DNA of 64,000 nt, taken from NCBI RefSeq assembly GCF_032229225.1, contig NZ_CP135076.1:2771001-2835000 (forward strand), written 5' to 3'. The notes beneath the pieces were generated by a model. The model ran no database searches and was not told the origin of the DNA. It was given only the letters and a program-made list of their open reading frames with translations. The position numbers and the translations under genes were made by a program. This stretch comes from Stakelama saccharophila. GTDB taxonomy: Bacteria > Pseudomonadota > Alphaproteobacteria > Sphingomonadales > Sphingomonadaceae. This document shows, piece after piece, positions 38,560-48,214 of the stretch. The number at the start of each line of letters is the position of its first letter. Position 1 is the first letter of the stretch.

Positions 38560-39705
38560 ATGGCCCTCGACCCCGAAACCTTCGACGCGCTGATCGACAC
38601 GGTCCGCCGCTTCGTCGCCGAACGGCTCCGCCCGCGCGAAGCGCAGGTCGAGGCGGACGATGCGATCCCGCCGGAGATCGTGGCGGAGATGAAGCAGCTC
38701 GGCCTGTTCGGGCTGTCGATAGCCGAGGACTATGGCGGGCTCGGCCTGACCATGGCGGAGGAATGCCGCGTGGCGATCGAGCTGGGGCGCACCACGCCGG
38801 CCTTTCGATCGACCTTCGGCACCAATGTCGGCATCGGCAGCCAGGGCCTGGTCATCGCCGGCAGCGACGAACAGAAGCGTGAATGGCTGCCGAAGATCGC
38901 CAGCGGCGACATCGTCACCAGCTTCGCCCTGACCGAACCCGATGTCGGCAGCGATTCGGGCGCGGTGAAGACGCGCGCGGTGCGCGACGGCGACGTCTAT
39001 CGTCTGAGCGGCACCAAGCGCTACATCACCAATGCCGACAGGGCCGACCTGTTCACGGTGATGGCGCGCACCGGCGACGAACCCGGCGGACGCGGCGTAT
39101 CGGCGTTTCTGGTGCCGCGCGACCTGCCCGGCATCGGCATCGGCGAGCCCGAAAAGAAAATGGGGCAGAAGGGTGCAAAAGTCGCCGACCTCACCCTAGA
39201 CGAGGTGCCCGTGCCGGCGGCGAACCGGCTGGGGGAGGAAGGCGAAGGCTTCAAGATCGCGATGCAGGTGCTGGATCGCGGGCGACTGCACATCGCGGCG
39301 GTCTGCGTCGGCGTGGCCGAGCGGCTGATCGCCGACAGCGTCGCTTACGCGACCCAGCGCCACCAGTTCGGCAGGCCGATTGCCGAACACCAGCTCGTCC
39401 AGGCGATGATCGCCGATTCGAAGACCGAGGCGCTCGCCGCCCGCGCGCTCGTCCTTGAAACCGCGGGCAGGAAGGATCGCGGCGTGAATGTCGTGATGGA
39501 ATCGGCGGCGGCGAAATACTATGCCAGCGAGATGGTCGGCCGCGTCGCCGATCGCGCGGTGCAGATTTTCGGCGGCGCCGGTTATATCGCAGATTACGGC
39601 ATCGAACGCCTGTACCGCGACGTGCGCCTGTTCCGCATCTATGAAGGCACGAGCCAGATTCAGCAGCTCATCATCGCCCGCGAAACGCTGAAGCGCGGGG
39701 GATAG
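38560..39705 (+). CDS. Acyl-CoA dehydrogenase
   Basis: A 381-residue FAD enzyme of fatty-acid or branched-chain acyl-CoA oxidation. FALTEPDVGSDSGAVKTRA and YRLSGTKRYITNADRADLFTVMART are the FAD-binding beta-domain signatures. DRGRLHIAAVCVGVAERLI and the C-terminal QIFGGAGYIADYGIERLYRDVRLFRIYEGTSQIQQLIIARE match the family; the glutamate in YEGTSQ is the usual catalytic base position. The next gene, an SDR, follows after a hairpin repeat. The specific substrate chain is not readable from sequence. Confidence 0.95.
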   Translation: MALDPETFDALIDTVRRFVAERLRPREAQVEADDAIPPEIVAEMKQLGLFGLSIAEDYGGLGLTMAEECRVAIELGRTTPAFRSTFGTNVGIGSQGLVIAGSDEQKREWLPKIASGDIVTSFALTEPDVGSDSGAVKTRAVRDGDVYRLSGTKRYITNADRADLFTVMARTGDEPGGRGVSAFLVPRDLPGIGIGEPEKKMGQKGAKVADLTLDEVPVPAANRLGEEGEGFKIAMQVLDRGRLHIAAVCVGVAERLIADSVAYATQRHQFGRPIAEHQLVQAMIADSKTEALAARALVLETAGRKDRGVNVVMESAAAKYYASEMVGRVADRAVQIFGGAGYIADYGIERLYRDVRLFRIYEGTSQIQQLIIARETLKRGG

Positions 39706-39712
39706 TCATCCT

Positions 39713-39811
39713 CCCCTCCCGCTTGCGGGAGGGGTCAGGGGAGGGGCTGAATCTTTTACCAGTTGCTTGCGGATGCCGCCCCTCCCCGGCCCCTCCCGCA
39801 AGCGGGAGGGG
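39713..39811. repeat. Twin-hairpin repeat between acyl-CoA dehydrogenase and SDR genes
   Basis: CCCCTCCCGC/GCGGGAGGGG occurs twice as a perfect hairpin, at 39713-39734 (TT loop) and 39790-39811 (AA loop). It is the same module as in the atpD-atpC gap. Its end, GGGAGGGGAG (39804-39813), lies 5 bases before the SDR ATG and is its ribosome binding site. Confidence 0.85.
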
Positions 39812-39818
39812 AGAAAAA

Positions 39819-40607
39819 ATGGACGTCAGCAAGCTGTTCCGCCTCGACGGACGAGTCGCACTCGTCACCGGCGGGTCGCGCGGGATCGGCCGCATGATCG
39901 CCGAAGGCTTCGTTGCCAGCGGCGCCAAGGTCTATATCTCCTCGCGCCACGCCGACGCCTGCGACGAAACCGCGAAGGCGCTGGGCGGGAACTGCACCGC
40001 GCTGCCGCAGGACATCTCGACGGTCGCCGGCTGCAAGGCGCTCGCCGAAGCGCTGGCAAAGCACGAGGACAAGCTCGACATCCTCGTCAACAATGCCGGC
40101 GCGGCCTGGGGCGAACCGTTCGAGAGCTTTCCCGAATCCGGCTGGGACAAGGTCTTGGACCTGAACGTCAAGTCGCCCTTTTTCCTGACGCAGGCGCTGC
40201 ACGGCCTGTTGCAGGCGTCGGCGCGGCACGAAAAACCGGCGAAGGTGATCAATATCAGCTCGATCGACGGCCAGCGGCTCAATCCGTGGGATACCTATAG
40301 CTATCATGCGTCGAAGGCGGCGCTGATCCATCTCACCAGGCGCATGGCGGCGCGGCTGATCCGCGATTCGATCAACGTCACCTCGGTCGCGCCGGGCGCC
40401 TTCCCATCGAAGATGAACCGTGCCGCGCGCGACCATGGCGGCGAGGTCGCACGCGGCATTCCTGCGAAGCGCATCGGCGAGCCCGAGGACATGGCAGCCG
40501 CCGCCATCTACCTCGCCAGCCGTGCCGGCGACTATGTCGTGGGCGAGACGATCACCGTCGACGGCGGACTGGTCAACGCGGCGCTGGGGGCGAGTATCGA
40601 CGCCTGA
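39819..40607 (+). CDS. Short-chain dehydrogenase/reductase
   Basis: A 262-residue classical SDR. The cofactor motif is VTGGSRGIGRMIAEGF near residue 17. DILVNNAGAAWGEPF, the catalytic serine in VINISSIDGQ, and the Y-x-x-x-K motif as YSYHASKAALIHLT are all intact. SVAPGAFPSKMN follows. It ends with the usual VVGETITVDGGLVNAALGASIDA. The frame is open back to 39723, but that stretch is the palindromic repeat; ATG 39819 is the family start. Pairing with an acyl-CoA dehydrogenase suggests a 3-hydroxyacyl or related substrate, as inference only. Confidence 0.93.
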   Translation: MDVSKLFRLDGRVALVTGGSRGIGRMIAEGFVASGAKVYISSRHADACDETAKALGGNCTALPQDISTVAGCKALAEALAKHEDKLDILVNNAGAAWGEPFESFPESGWDKVLDLNVKSPFFLTQALHGLLQASARHEKPAKVINISSIDGQRLNPWDTYSYHASKAALIHLTRRMAARLIRDSINVTSVAPGAFPSKMNRAARDHGGEVARGIPAKRIGEPEDMAAAAIYLASRAGDYVVGETITVDGGLVNAALGASIDA

Positions 40608-40782
40608 CGCCGGGGCTCGGGCGAGACGGCGCCGCGTCCGATCTCCGCCGGATGTCGAGATGGCGGGGATGGTCGCCACGAAGAGGATAGGACCCCTTCG
40701 TGACAGGCGAACGCGGGAAGGCTAGACCGGGCCGCAACGACAACCATGCCGCACCGGATGCGGCCACCGACCGAGGATGTGA

Positions 40783-42471
40783 ATGCGCAAATCCCTGATC
40801 GCCCTGTTGCTCGCGACCACCGCCTGCACGCCCAACGGCGAGGCCGGCAACAATGCCGCCGCCGGCAATGGCGCCACCGCCCAGGCCGGGCAGGAGCAAT
40901 ATTCGCTGAAAGCGCAGCGCGCGAAGATCGCGCGGATCGACATGAACCCCGACACCAGCTTCCTGAACGACGAGCAGCGCAAGGTCGTGAATCTGCTGAT
41001 CCAGGCGTCGGATTACATGAACGACATCTATCTGCGACAGCGCAGCCCGAACCTGCCGCAGGTCCGGCAGCAGATCGCCGACAGCGACGCCCCCGACAAG
41101 CAGTTGCTGCTCGACATGTTCGACCTGAATTTCGGGCCGTGGGACACGCTGGCCGAATTCCGTCCGTTCTGGGGCGACCAGCAGTTTCCCGAGGGGGCGG
41201 GCTTCTACCCGCCCGATATGACGCGCGAAGAGTTCAACCAGTATGCCGCGGCGCATCCGGAGCAGAAGGACGCGCTGACCAGCCTCTATACGGTCGTGCG
41301 GCGCGACGGCGCCAAGCTGAAGGCGGTGCCCTATTCCGTCGAGTACAAGCAGTGGCTCGAGCCCGCGGCGAAGCTGCTCGACCAGGCGGCCGACACGACC
41401 AGCAATTCCAGCCTGAAGAAGTTCCTCCATCTGCGCGCCGAGGCCTTTCGCACCGACGACTATTTCGAAAGCGAACTCGCCTGGATGGACCTGAAGGATA
41501 CGCCGATCGAGATCGCGATCGGCCCGTACGAGGTCTATACCGATCGCCTGTTCGGGCAGAAGGCGGCGTTCGAGAGCTTCGTGACGCTGAAGGACCCGGA
41601 AGAATCGGCGGCGCTCGACAAGTACAAGAAATATCTGCGCGATATGGAGGGCAACCTTCCCGAGCCGGACGAGAATAAGAATTTCCGGCGCGGCTTCGCC
41701 AGCCCGATCGCGGTCGCGGAGCAGATCCACGGCGGTGGTGACAACGTACCCGGCGTACAGACCATCGCGTTCAACCTGCCCAATGACGAGCGCGTGCGTG
41801 AGGCGAAGGGCGCGAAGAAGGTCATCCTGTCCAACGTCCTCGGCGCGAAATACGAACGCATCCTGAAACCGATGGCGCCATTGGTCCTCGTGCCCGATCA
41901 GGCGCAGCTCGTCGCGAAGAAGTACATGCAGCTCGAAACGCTGTTCCACGAACTTTCACACAGCCTCGGGCCCGGCACGATCGTCATCAACGGCCGCACC
42001 ACCACCGTCGACGACGAACTGAAGGACCAGGCGTCCGCCCTCGAAGAGGCGAAGGCCGACGTGGCGGGCGTGTGGAACATCCTGTTCATGATGAAGAAGG
42101 GCGAGATCCCGGCCGCCGAGAAGCCGCAGCTCTTCGCCTCCTACGTCGCCGGCATCTTCCGTGCGGTACGGTTCGGCACCGAGGAAGCGCACGGCCAGGG
42201 CGCGGCGTTGCAGCTTGCCTATCTGCAGGACAAGGGCGCGATCCGCTGGGACGAAAAGGCCGGACGCTACCGGGTCGACAACGCCAGGATGGAAAGCGGG
42301 GTGCGCGATCTGCTGCACGACATGCTGATGCTGCAGGCCAGGGGCGACTATGCCGGGACCAAGGCCCTGATGGACAAATGGGCGCATCTCGACGCCCATG
42401 CCCGCCAGGTGATCGGCACGATGGACGCCATTCCCGTCGACATCCAGCCGATCTATCCCGAAAAGATCTGA
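40783..42471 (+). CDS. M49-like (dipeptidyl-peptidase III family) zinc peptidase lipoprotein
   Basis: A 562-residue protein with a lipoprotein signal ending in LLATTAC (C15), followed by a low-complexity asparagine/alanine/glycine linker. The catalytic centre is H389-E-L-S-H393 in LETLFHELSHSLGPG and E421-E-A-K-A-D426 in ALEEAKADVAG, which matches the M49 pair HExxxH...EExxA except that the first motif is a pentapeptide. Bacterial M49 members with a five-residue HEISH motif are known, so activity is plausible. GFYPPDMTREEF and FRRGFASPIAVAEQ are other family-like blocks. Probably membrane-anchored and facing the periplasm. Confidence 0.87.
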   Translation: MRKSLIALLLATTACTPNGEAGNNAAAGNGATAQAGQEQYSLKAQRAKIARIDMNPDTSFLNDEQRKVVNLLIQASDYMNDIYLRQRSPNLPQVRQQIADSDAPDKQLLLDMFDLNFGPWDTLAEFRPFWGDQQFPEGAGFYPPDMTREEFNQYAAAHPEQKDALTSLYTVVRRDGAKLKAVPYSVEYKQWLEPAAKLLDQAADTTSNSSLKKFLHLRAEAFRTDDYFESELAWMDLKDTPIEIAIGPYEVYTDRLFGQKAAFESFVTLKDPEESAALDKYKKYLRDMEGNLPEPDENKNFRRGFASPIAVAEQIHGGGDNVPGVQTIAFNLPNDERVREAKGAKKVILSNVLGAKYERILKPMAPLVLVPDQAQLVAKKYMQLETLFHELSHSLGPGTIVINGRTTTVDDELKDQASALEEAKADVAGVWNILFMMKKGEIPAAEKPQLFASYVAGIFRAVRFGTEEAHGQGAALQLAYLQDKGAIRWDEKAGRYRVDNARMESGVRDLLHDMLMLQARGDYAGTKALMDKWAHLDAHARQVIGTMDAIPVDIQPIYPEKI

Positions 42472-42508
42472 TCCGGCTGATCATGTGCAAAGCCGATAGC
42501 GTTCGCCT

Positions 42509-43147
42509 CTAGAAAGCGGTGACGCCCCTTACGCGGTCCGGGTGCGCGGCGGCGAAGGCGGGCAGCGCACCCGCTTCGTGGTCGGCGCGAACGAGCCGGG
42601 CATAGGCGTCGACCGGCACGCCGAAGCGACGGGCATTGTACATCTGCGGCACCAGGCAGATGTCGGCGAGGTCGGGTGCCTCGCCGCCGAGAAACGGCCC
42701 CGGCCCCGCCATGGCTTCCAGGGCTGCGAATCCTTCCGCCGTCCAGCGCGCATACCATCTGTCGCGCGCCGCCTGATCGGCCCCCAGTTCCCGTTCGAGA
42801 TGGCGCAGCACGCGCAGATTGTTGAGCGGATGGACGTCGCAGGCGATCGTGAGCGCCCGGGCCATGGCCGCCGCGCGCTGCGTGGGATCGCGCGGGATCA
42901 GCCGCGGCTCCGGCCAGGTCGCGTCGAGCCATTCGATAATGGCGAGGCTCTGCGTCAGCATTGCTTCGCCGGTGTCGAGAACGGGCACCAGACCCTGCGG
43001 CGAGCGGGCGCGATGGGCGGATGCGCCCTGTTCGCCGTCGATCAGCGAAACTTCCTCGCGCGTATAGGCAAGCCCTTTCAGATTGAGCGCGATGCGCACG
43101 CGGTATCCCGCCGACGAGCGGAAATAGTCATAAAGGTGCAGCCTCAC
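42509..43147 (-). CDS. maiA: Maleylacetoacetate isomerase (zeta-class glutathione S-transferase)
   Basis: A 212-residue zeta-class GST of tyrosine/phenylacetate breakdown. The class signature FRSSAGYRVRIALNLKGL, with the catalytic serine pair, is at residues 8-25, and LTQSLAIIEWLDATWP provides the glutathione-binding serine. PHLNNLRVLRHL-type (DVHPLNNLRVL) and LADICLVPQMYNARRFGV are typical of the helical domain. GTG 43147 overlaps the upstream gene's stop (GTGA), so it ends a chain of overlapping genes. The rest of a tyrosine pathway is not seen here. Confidence 0.93.
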   Translation of the reverse strand: MRLHLYDYFRSSAGYRVRIALNLKGLAYTREEVSLIDGEQGASAHRARSPQGLVPVLDTGEAMLTQSLAIIEWLDATWPEPRLIPRDPTQRAAAMARALTIACDVHPLNNLRVLRHLERELGADQAARDRWYARWTAEGFAALEAMAGPGPFLGGEAPDLADICLVPQMYNARRFGVPVDAYARLVRADHEAGALPAFAAAHPDRVRGVTAF

Positions 43148-44235
43148 GGCCCGGCTTCGCTTTCGCCCCCCTGCCGCCGCACCCCCACTCGGGCCGCGAT
43201 CTCCGCCTCGCGCTCCAGCGTCACCTTGATCATCGCGACCAGCGGATCGGCGAGAGCCAGCCCCAATATGCCGAACAGCGTGCTGGCGAGGATCTGCGCC
43301 GACAGGGTGAGCGCGGGCGGCAGGTCGACCGTCCGCTTGGCAACCATGGGAATGACGACATAGCCGTCGAAGGTCTGCACCCCCAGGTAGATGGCGATCG
43401 CCCAGATGCCCGTTTCGACGCCCGAGCTGAATCCGACCGCCACCATCAACAGCCCGCTGATGAACGCGCCGATATTCGGGATGAACGCAAGCAGGCCGGT
43501 AAGGATACCGAGCAGCAACGCCATCGGCACGCCCGCCACCCACAACAGGATGCCGGTCAGAACGCCTTCGAACGCCATGCCCAGCAGGCGCCCGGCAAGC
43601 AGGCGGCGCATGGTGAAGGCCATCCGGTCGATCGTGACGGCGAAGTCGTCCCGCTTTCCGATCGGCACCATCCATTGCAGCCCGCGATCGTAGATGCGCG
43701 GTTCGATCGCGACGAACAGGCCGATGACCATGATCATGAACAAGGTGGTGACGGCGCCGACCGCGTTGCCGACGAAGCTCGTCAGCCTGCCGATGGAACC
43801 GAGCGCCTGCCGCGCCAGATCTGCGACATCCTGCCGGCCGGGCACGATGCCCAGTTCCGACGCCCAGTGCGCCAGACGCTCCCCCTGGGCCATCAGCGTG
43901 GTGCGCAATTGTTCGGCCTGGGCCGATATCTGCATCCCGGCGAGGTAGAAGACGCCTAGGACGAAGGCGACCGCCAGCGCCACGACGATCAGCAGGCGCA
44001 GGCCGCGCGGCACCGGCAGCACGCGGCCGAGCAGCCGCACCCCGCCGTCGAGCATGGCGGCGAAGACCAGACCGCCGAAAATGATCAGCAGCGGCTGGAT
44101 GAGCAGCACGATCAGCCCGATGGCCACCGCGACCGAGAACCAGATCACCGCCTTGCGGAACTCCGCGCGGGACACGGGATCGCGCATTTCGTTCGGACCG
44201 GGCTCCTGCACGGTGCTGCCGCGCCGGGCCGTCAT
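43144..44235 (-). CDS. AI-2E family transporter
   Basis: A 363-residue permease of the PF01594 type with eight predicted helices. The first is at about 27-63 (FRKAVIWFSVAVAIGLIVLLIQPLLIIFGGLVFAAML). LLGILTGLLAFIPNIGAFISGLLMVAVGF and LASTLFGILGLALADPLVAMIKVTLE are the conserved late helices. The family exports varied small molecules, sodium or quorum-type compounds, so the name does not define the substrate. It overlaps lepB (upstream) and maiA (downstream) by 4 bases each. Confidence 0.92.
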   Translation of the reverse strand: MTARRGSTVQEPGPNEMRDPVSRAEFRKAVIWFSVAVAIGLIVLLIQPLLIIFGGLVFAAMLDGGVRLLGRVLPVPRGLRLLIVVALAVAFVLGVFYLAGMQISAQAEQLRTTLMAQGERLAHWASELGIVPGRQDVADLARQALGSIGRLTSFVGNAVGAVTTLFMIMVIGLFVAIEPRIYDRGLQWMVPIGKRDDFAVTIDRMAFTMRRLLAGRLLGMAFEGVLTGILLWVAGVPMALLLGILTGLLAFIPNIGAFISGLLMVAVGFSSGVETGIWAIAIYLGVQTFDGYVVIPMVAKRTVDLPPALTLSAQILASTLFGILGLALADPLVAMIKVTLEREAEIAARVGVRRQGGESEAGP

Positions 44236-45122
44236 CGCGTCGCCTTTCCGGGATGGAGCGTGCGCCCGGCCCGGCCGGGGCGGAACGCATCCGGCCAGCT
44301 CATCGGGTTCCAGGTGCCGAAACCGTCGAGCGAAAAGGTGATGAATTCGGCGCGGCCGCCGAGATTTTCCCAGGGCACGGGTCCGCCGAGCCCGTTCTGA
44401 TCGAGCCGGAAGCGGCTGTCGGCGCTGTTGTCGCGATTGTCGCCCATCAGGAAAACATGGCCCTGCGGCACCGTGATCGGCCCGTAATCGTCGCTCTGCG
44501 GGCGATAGCCCAGATCGATCGTGTCATAGGCCCGCCCGCTCGGCAACGTCTCGCGCACGATGGGAAGGCTGCAGTAGAAACGGCCGTCGTCGCCGCGAAC
44601 CCGGCGGCCGGGATATTCGAACGGATCGCAGTCGAAATTGCCGTCGACGGGGACCAACCTATCCCCCATGTCCCGGTGCGCCAGCGCCCGGCCGTTGAGA
44701 TAGACCCGACCGCCGCGAACGGCGATGCGGTCGCCCGGCAGGCCGATCACGCGCTTGATATAGTCGGTGTGGGATTCCGGCGGCACCGCGATCACGACAT
44801 CGCCGCGCCGGGGCATGGCGCCGAACAACCGCCCCTGCAGGAACGGCAGCACGTGAAAGGTCGGCGACACATAGGAATAGCCGTACGGATATTTGGTCAC
44901 GACCAGCCGGTCCCCGACCATCAGCGTCGGCATCATCGATTCCGACGGGATGTAGAAGGGTTTCGCGATCAGGCTGTGGAACGCGAGCACGGCGAGGATC
45001 AGCCAGAAGATTCCCTTCGCCTCCGCCCACCAGTCGGTACGGTGCCGCGCCTTCCGGTATCGAGCGGGGCGGGCCGCGCCGCCGGGCTCGTCCTGTTGCA
45101 GCGCGAGTTCGCTGTGCGTCAT
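44232..45122 (-). CDS. lepB: Signal peptidase I
   Basis: A 296-residue inner-membrane serine protease that removes signal peptides. The transmembrane helix is about 37-54. The catalytic serine is S62 in [13 protein letters not shown] and the general-base lysine lies in [29 protein letters not shown] is the terminal family box. An alphaproteobacterial insert with two cysteines ([10 protein letters not shown]...FYCSLP) is present in the beta domain. ATG 45122 overlaps the acpS stop and its own stop overlaps the AI-2E gene. Many exported proteins in this window would be its substrates. Confidence 0.97.
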   Translation of the reverse strand: MTHSELALQQDEPGGAARPARYRKARHRTDWWAEAKGIFWLILAVLAFHSLIAKPFYIPSESMMPTLMVGDRLVVTKYPYGYSYVSPTFHVLPFLQGRLFGAMPRRGDVVIAVPPESHTDYIKRVIGLPGDRIAVRGGRVYLNGRALAHRDMGDRLVPVDGNFDCDPFEYPGRRVRGDDGRFYCSLPIVRETLPSGRAYDTIDLGYRPQSDDYGPITVPQGHVFLMGDNRDNSADSRFRLDQNGLGGPVPWENLGGRAEFITFSLDGFGTWNPMSWPDAFRPGRAGRTLHPGKATR

Positions 45123-45535
45123 GCAGCGCCGCCCTGCGCGGGGACGGCTTCGATGATCACGAAGGCCTGCGCCCAGGGGTGGTCATCGGTCAGGGTAAGA
45201 TGGATCTGCGCGACATGCGCGGGAGGTATCATCGCATCCAGCCTTGCCCTGGCACCGCCCTCCAAAGCCAGGGTCGGTGCGCCGGACGGTGCATTAACCA
45301 CGCCGATATCCTTCATGAACACACCGCGTTTGAAGCCGGTGCCGACAGCCTTGGAAAACGCCTCCTTCGCCGCGAAGCGCTTGGCGAGCGTGCCGGCGAC
45401 GGTGTGCGGCCGCCGGGCCGCCTTGGCGCGCTCCACTTCGGTGAAGACACGATTGAGAAAACGGTCGCCGAAGCGGTCGAGCGAATTGGCGATGCGCTCG
45501 ACATTGCACAGGTCGGAGCCGAGACCGACGATCAC
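45119..45535 (-). CDS. acpS: Holo-[acyl-carrier-protein] synthase
   Basis: A 138-residue phosphopantetheinyl transferase that activates acyl carrier protein. It has the family opening [15 protein letters not shown] and the signature [15 protein letters not shown], including the metal-binding glutamate. [19 protein letters not shown] is the usual C-terminal strand. It lies between pdxJ and lepB with 4-base overlaps on both sides; pdxJ-acpS-lepB is a conserved order in alphaproteobacteria. Confidence 0.97.
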   Translation of the reverse strand: MIVGLGSDLCNVERIANSLDRFGDRFLNRVFTEVERAKAARRPHTVAGTLAKRFAAKEAFSKAVGTGFKRGVFMKDIGVVNAPSGAPTLALEGGARARLDAMIPPAHVAQIHLTLTDDHPWAQAFVIIEAVPAQGGAA

Positions 45536-46278
45536 CGCGCCTCGTCCATCAGCGCGCGCATGCGTCGCACCACGGGGGCGAGGCCATCGAATATCGCCTC
45601 GCCGATGAGGAAATGTCCGATGTTGAGTTCGCGCACCTGCGGAATGGCGGCGATCGGCACCACATTGTCGAAGGTCAGGCCGTGGCCGGCATGCACCTCG
45701 ATCCCGTTCTTGGCCGCCAGCGCCGCGGCATCCGAAAGCCGCTTCAGCTCCTCCGCCTGCGCCGCGCCCGACAGCTCGGCGTAGCGGCCGGTATGGAGTT
45801 CGACCACGGGCGCGCCAAGCCTCAGCGCCGCGTCGATCTGGCGCGAGTCGGGTTCGATGAACAGGCTGACGCGGACATTCGCTGCCCCAAGCTCTGCTAC
45901 CATCGGCGTCAGGCGGTCGTGCTGGCCGGCGGCATCCAGGCCGCCCTCGGTCGTCAGTTCCTCGCGCTTTTCGGGCACGATGCAGGCCGCGTGCGGGCGG
46001 TGACGCAGCGCGATCTCCAGCATCTCTCCGGTCGCCGCCATTTCGAGGTTCAGGGGGATCGCGAGTTGATCCGACAGGCGCGCGATGTCGTCGTCGGTGA
46101 TGTGCCGGCGATCTTCGCGCAGATGGGCCGTGATGCCGTCCGCCCCCGCGTCCGCCGCCACCAGCGCCGCCCGGACCGGGTCGGGATAGCCCGAACCGCG
46201 CGCGTTGCGGACGGTGGCGACGTGATCGATGTTGACGCCGAGGCGGAGCGGCCCGTCCTGAGCTTGCCGAAGGGTCAT
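45532..46278 (-). CDS. pdxJ: Pyridoxine 5'-phosphate synthase with repeat-derived N-terminus
   Basis: A 248-residue enzyme for the last ring-forming step of vitamin B6 synthesis. [18 protein letters not shown] is the family start, preceded here by nine extra residues, MTLRQAQDG followed by P. Those residues are encoded by a half-copy of the CTTCGGCAAGCTCAGG palindromic repeat. [35 protein letters not shown] and [10 protein letters not shown] are conserved blocks. ATG 46278 overlaps the pyrE stop (ATGA), so the repeat has been recruited into a functional start. The upstream part of the long open frame is antisense to pyrE and is ignored. Confidence 0.95.
   Translation of the reverse strand: MTLRQAQDGPLRLGVNIDHVATVRNARGSGYPDPVRAALVAADAGADGITAHLREDRRHITDDDIARLSDQLAIPLNLEMAATGEMLEIALRHRPHAACIVPEKREELTTEGGLDAAGQHDRLTPMVAELGAANVRVSLFIEPDSRQIDAALRLGAPVVELHTGRYAELSGAAQAEELKRLSDAAALAAKNGIEVHAGHGLTFDNVVPIAAIPQVRELNIGHFLIGEAIFDGLAPVVRRMRALMDEAR
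46252..46276. repeat. Half-copy repeat inside pdxJ start and pyrE end
   Basis: GTCCTGAGCTTGCCGAAGGG (plus-strand reading) matches the core of the repeat seen at 18545-18628 and 26096-26120. Here it is translated as part of pdxJ. Confidence 0.75.
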
Positions 46279-46859
46279 GCCGCGGCCCGGCTGCCCGGCT
46301 TCACCGGCGGGATGGCGGCGAGCGCGGGCGGCAGATCGTCGGGCTGGTAGCTGGGGATGTCGAGACGGACGAGCGGAAAGAATGGAACATCGAATTCCGC
46401 CTTGCCGCCGGACCGGTCGACCAGGGCCGCCGCGGCCGCGACCTCTCCTTCGGCTTCGCGGATCGCGGCCATCGCCTCGCGCGAGGAAAGGCCGGTGGTG
46501 ACGACATCCTCCATCATCAGCACCTTCTGCCCGGGCGCGAGCCGGAAGCCGCGCCGCAATTCGAACGTTCCGCCGGGGCGCTCCAGAAACATCGCATCGA
46601 CGCCCAGCGCGCGGGCGACCTCCTGCCCGGCGATCACGCCGCCCATCGCCGGCGACACGACCGCCTCGATCTGGCGCTTCACCGCGTCGGGCATGGCCGC
46701 GACGAGCGCATTGGCGAGGCGTTCGCCGCGCGCCGGGTTCATGAGCACGCGCGCGCATTGCAGGTAACGCGGGCTGCGAAGGCCGGACGACAGAATGAAA
46801 TGTCCTTCCAGCAGGGCGTCCGCGGCGCGGAATTCCGCCAGAATCGCTGCCTCGTCCAT
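46275..46859 (-). CDS. pyrE: Orotate phosphoribosyltransferase
   Basis: A 194-residue enzyme that joins orotate to PRPP in pyrimidine synthesis. [41 protein letters not shown] and the PRPP-binding motif [18 protein letters not shown] are all present. The catalytic lysine of the short-form enzyme is not seen where the E. coli KxxxK loop would be, as is usual in this alphaproteobacterial branch. AAAGG precedes the ATG. It is the first gene of a six-gene minus-strand operon whose genes all overlap by 4 bases. Confidence 0.96.
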   Translation of the reverse strand: MDEAAILAEFRAADALLEGHFILSSGLRSPRYLQCARVLMNPARGERLANALVAAMPDAVKRQIEAVVSPAMGGVIAGQEVARALGVDAMFLERPGGTFELRRGFRLAPGQKVLMMEDVVTTGLSSREAMAAIREAEGEVAAAAALVDRSGGKAEFDVPFFPLVRLDIPSYQPDDLPPALAAIPPVKPGSRAAA

Positions 46860-46948
46860 TACCGACCTTTCTCCCGCGACTTGCCGCCACCCCGTCTAGT
46901 CGCGGCGCGGGCCGACCGCAACTATCGGAAAAAGACCCGGTGACAAAC

Positions 46949-46977
46949 TTGAGGCACCGCGATACGCCGCGTATAGG
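46949..46977 (+). promoter_or_regulatory. Probable promoter of the cta operon
   Basis: TTGAGG (46949-46954) and TATAGG (46972-46977) are spaced by exactly 17 bases, 77 bases before the ctaC start, in the gap between divergent pyrE and ctaC. TATAGG also appears as the -10 before rplY. Confidence 0.6.
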
Positions 46978-47053
46978 CCCTTCGCGGGTCAAACTCGCCC
47001 AACGGCGCCATGCTCCAGCGCGGCGCTCCTGAACATGGGGTAACAGGATAGAG

Positions 47054-48211
47054 ATGCGAATGCCTGGCTTGAAGTCGATTCTCATGGCTGCGGGGCTGGC
47101 GCTTGCCGGAACGGCGACCGTCGCTTCCGCGCAACCGGCCGCGCCGCAGACCGCGCCCGCCGACAATGCGCAGGCCGTGGACGCGGCAGGCACCGCCCCC
47201 GCCGTTGCGCAGACGCCGGCCCTCGCCGATCCGGCCCTGTCCAACCAGGCCCTGCCGGAGTTGGCGGCCAGAGACGATGTGGGCCAGCCGATCGACGCGG
47301 CGCTGGGGCTTCAGGCTCAGGTTTCGCCGACCGGCGAGGAAGCGGCGGGATTTCACAACGCCATCCTGATGCCGATCATCACCGTGATCTCGCTGCTGGT
47401 GCTGGCGCTGCTGCTCATCGCCATGGTGCGCTTTCGCCAGGCCCGCAATCCGGTGCCGTCCAAGACGTCGCACAATACCACGATCGAGGTGATCTGGACG
47501 GTGGTCCCGGTCCTGATCCTGGTGTTCATCGCGATTCCATCGATCAAGCTGCTGGCCCATCAATATCGCCCGGCGCCCGACAACGCCGTCACGCTGAAGG
47601 CGATCGGCAACCAATGGTACTGGTCCTACGAATATCCCGACAATGGCGACATCACCTTTACCGCCAACATGCTGAAGGAACAGGACGAGGTACAGCCGGG
47701 CGAGCGGTATCGCACCGCCGCGGACGGCCCGCGCCTGCTCGCCACGGACAATCGCGTCGTGCTGCCGGTGGACACGCCCATTCGCCTGATCACCACCTCC
47801 ACCGACGTGATCCATAGCTGGGCCGTCCCCGCCTTCTGGATCAAGCTGGACGCCATTCCCGGCCGGTTGAACGAACGCACGTTCCGTATCGACGAACCCG
47901 GCGTGTATTTCGGCCAGTGCTCCGAATTGTGCGGGGCGCGCCACGGCTTCATGCCGATCGCGGTCGAGGCGGTTTCGCCGGCGCAGTTCGCCCAGTGGGT
48001 ACGCTCCAAGGGCGGGTCGATGCCCAGCGATCCGAACGCGCCGTCGACCGCTGCCCCGGCGCAGCGCGGCGCCGATACGGTCGATGATACCAGCGACCCG
48101 ACCGGCGCGACCGGGATCGTTCCCGGCTCCCCGCAGAATGCCGTCGACACGACGCAGGATGCTGTCGCCACACCGACCTCCCAGTCCGCCACCGGAAGCC
48201 TGGACAACTAA
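47054..48211 (+). CDS. ctaC: Cytochrome c oxidase subunit II
   Basis: A 385-residue subunit of the aa3-type oxidase carrying the CuA centre. A signal peptide (to about residue 26, ASAQP) and an alanine/proline linker precede two membrane helices (about 105-125 and 145-170). CuA ligands are visible in [17 protein letters not shown] and [19 protein letters not shown]. The last 60 residues are a low-complexity serine/threonine/aspartate tail. ATG 47054 follows CAGGATAGAG. It leads the oxidase operon. Confidence 0.98.
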   Translation: MRMPGLKSILMAAGLALAGTATVASAQPAAPQTAPADNAQAVDAAGTAPAVAQTPALADPALSNQALPELAARDDVGQPIDAALGLQAQVSPTGEEAAGFHNAILMPIITVISLLVLALLLIAMVRFRQARNPVPSKTSHNTTIEVIWTVVPVLILVFIAIPSIKLLAHQYRPAPDNAVTLKAIGNQWYWSYEYPDNGDITFTANMLKEQDEVQPGERYRTAADGPRLLATDNRVVLPVDTPIRLITTSTDVIHSWAVPAFWIKLDAIPGRLNERTFRIDEPGVYFGQCSELCGARHGFMPIAVEAVSPAQFAQWVRSKGGSMPSDPNAPSTAAPAQRGADTVDDTSDPTGATGIVPGSPQNAVDTTQDAVATPTSQSATGSLDN

Positions 48212-48214
48212 GCC

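Noticed and set aside
42512-44290. Long frame joining maiA and upstream sequence as one protein
   Set aside because: Only the part from GTG 43147 resembles a protein family; the rest is a shadow of the AI-2E gene, so this is not a fusion.
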